From assembly GCA_028583685.1 (NCBI GenBank), contig JAMXIF010000032.1:4087711-4151710 (forward strand): a DNA stretch of 64,000 nucleotides. The letters run 5' to 3'. The DNA is from Petaurus breviceps papuanus. Lineage: Eukaryota > Chordata > Mammalia > Diprotodontia > Petauridae. A program made the translations under genes and the position numbers. Every line of letters begins with the position of its first letter. The first letter of the stretch is position 1. Positions 63,895 to 64,000 of the stretch are shown here, one piece after another. The notes beneath the pieces were generated by a model. The model ran no database searches. It was not told the DNA's origin and was given only the letters and a program-made list of their open reading frames with translations.

Positions 63895-64000
63895 TCTCTC
63901 TATCTCACTGAGTAGACTTTATAATATTTCTGTGTCAGAATAGATGTCATCAGCCCAATGTCATCTGCAAACTGGCACAGCTGGTAAACCTAAAAAAATC
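63895..64000 (-). mobile_element. LINE reverse-transcriptase fragment, probably RTE
   Basis: On the minus strand 63987-63905 reads VYQLCQFADDIGLMTSILTQ. FADDIGL is the RT catalytic motif (F/YADD) as written in RTE LINEs (FADDIVL). It continues past the window's right edge. Confidence 0.5.

Overview
The window reads as intergenic or intronic DNA from a marsupial. The main clue is a dense set of young tRNA-derived SINEs of two marsupial types: a WSINE1-like family and a MAR1-like family with a 3' tail resembling an RTE LINE. They sit on a background of well-preserved old mammalian repeats (L2, CR1/L3, MIR and other CORE-SINEs), L1 pieces, RTE (BovB-like) LINE remains and hAT miniature transposons. 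The WSINE1-like copies argue for an Australian lineage, possibly a dasyurid. That is an inference from repeat type, not a species identification. CpG is rare except in a few compact blocks, as expected in a bulk mammalian genome.

I found no protein-coding gene, RNA gene, promoter CpG island or CRISPR array. Most open frames are short, match no family I recognise, and mostly lie in repeats or microsatellites. The exceptions are decayed LINE reading frames: an L2 endonuclease/reverse transcriptase on the minus strand (32.1-34.2 kb), an L2 RT piece (19.2-19.9 kb), an RTE endonuclease on the minus strand (60.9-61.5 kb), an RTE-like RT motif at the right edge, and an L1 ORF1-like coiled coil (56.5-57.1 kb).

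Layout. 0-10 kb: L2 3' ends, MIRs, four young SINEs with target-site duplications, and an LTR-like unit near 9.6-10.0 kb. 10.65-11.3 kb: repeat-free, CpG-retaining, homeobox-motif-rich block. 11.3-22 kb: SINEs, L1/L2 copies interrupted by SINEs, a candidate conserved block at 14.9-15.3 kb, and a hAT-like element with a TA microsatellite. 22-27.3 kb: two candidate conserved blocks flanking a 1.7 kb LTR-like repeat. 27.8-30 kb: CR1/L3 pieces. 30.0-30.6 kb: a strong candidate enhancer with TAATC and GATA motifs. 31-38 kb: the long L2, more L2 3' ends, SINEs. 38.4-39.2 kb: large microsatellites. 40-44 kb: SINEs, L2, L1 3' end. 44.8-45.4 kb: the strongest candidate conserved non-coding element. 46.7-48.2 kb: two different LTR-like units with a hAT element and a perfect heat-shock-element palindrome. 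49.7-50.3 kb: two abutting hAT elements. 51-64 kb: sparser repeats, L1 and RTE remains, MIRs and three young SINEs.

Functionally the window looks like a regulatory landscape, a gene desert or large intron, in which several islands of non-repeat DNA may be enhancers of a distant developmental gene. I saw no new multi-gene system. The observations most worth checking are the conserved-looking islands, an approximately 200-bp repeat seen four times (once with clean target-site duplications), the two related LTR-like units, and the perfect heat-shock-element palindrome.
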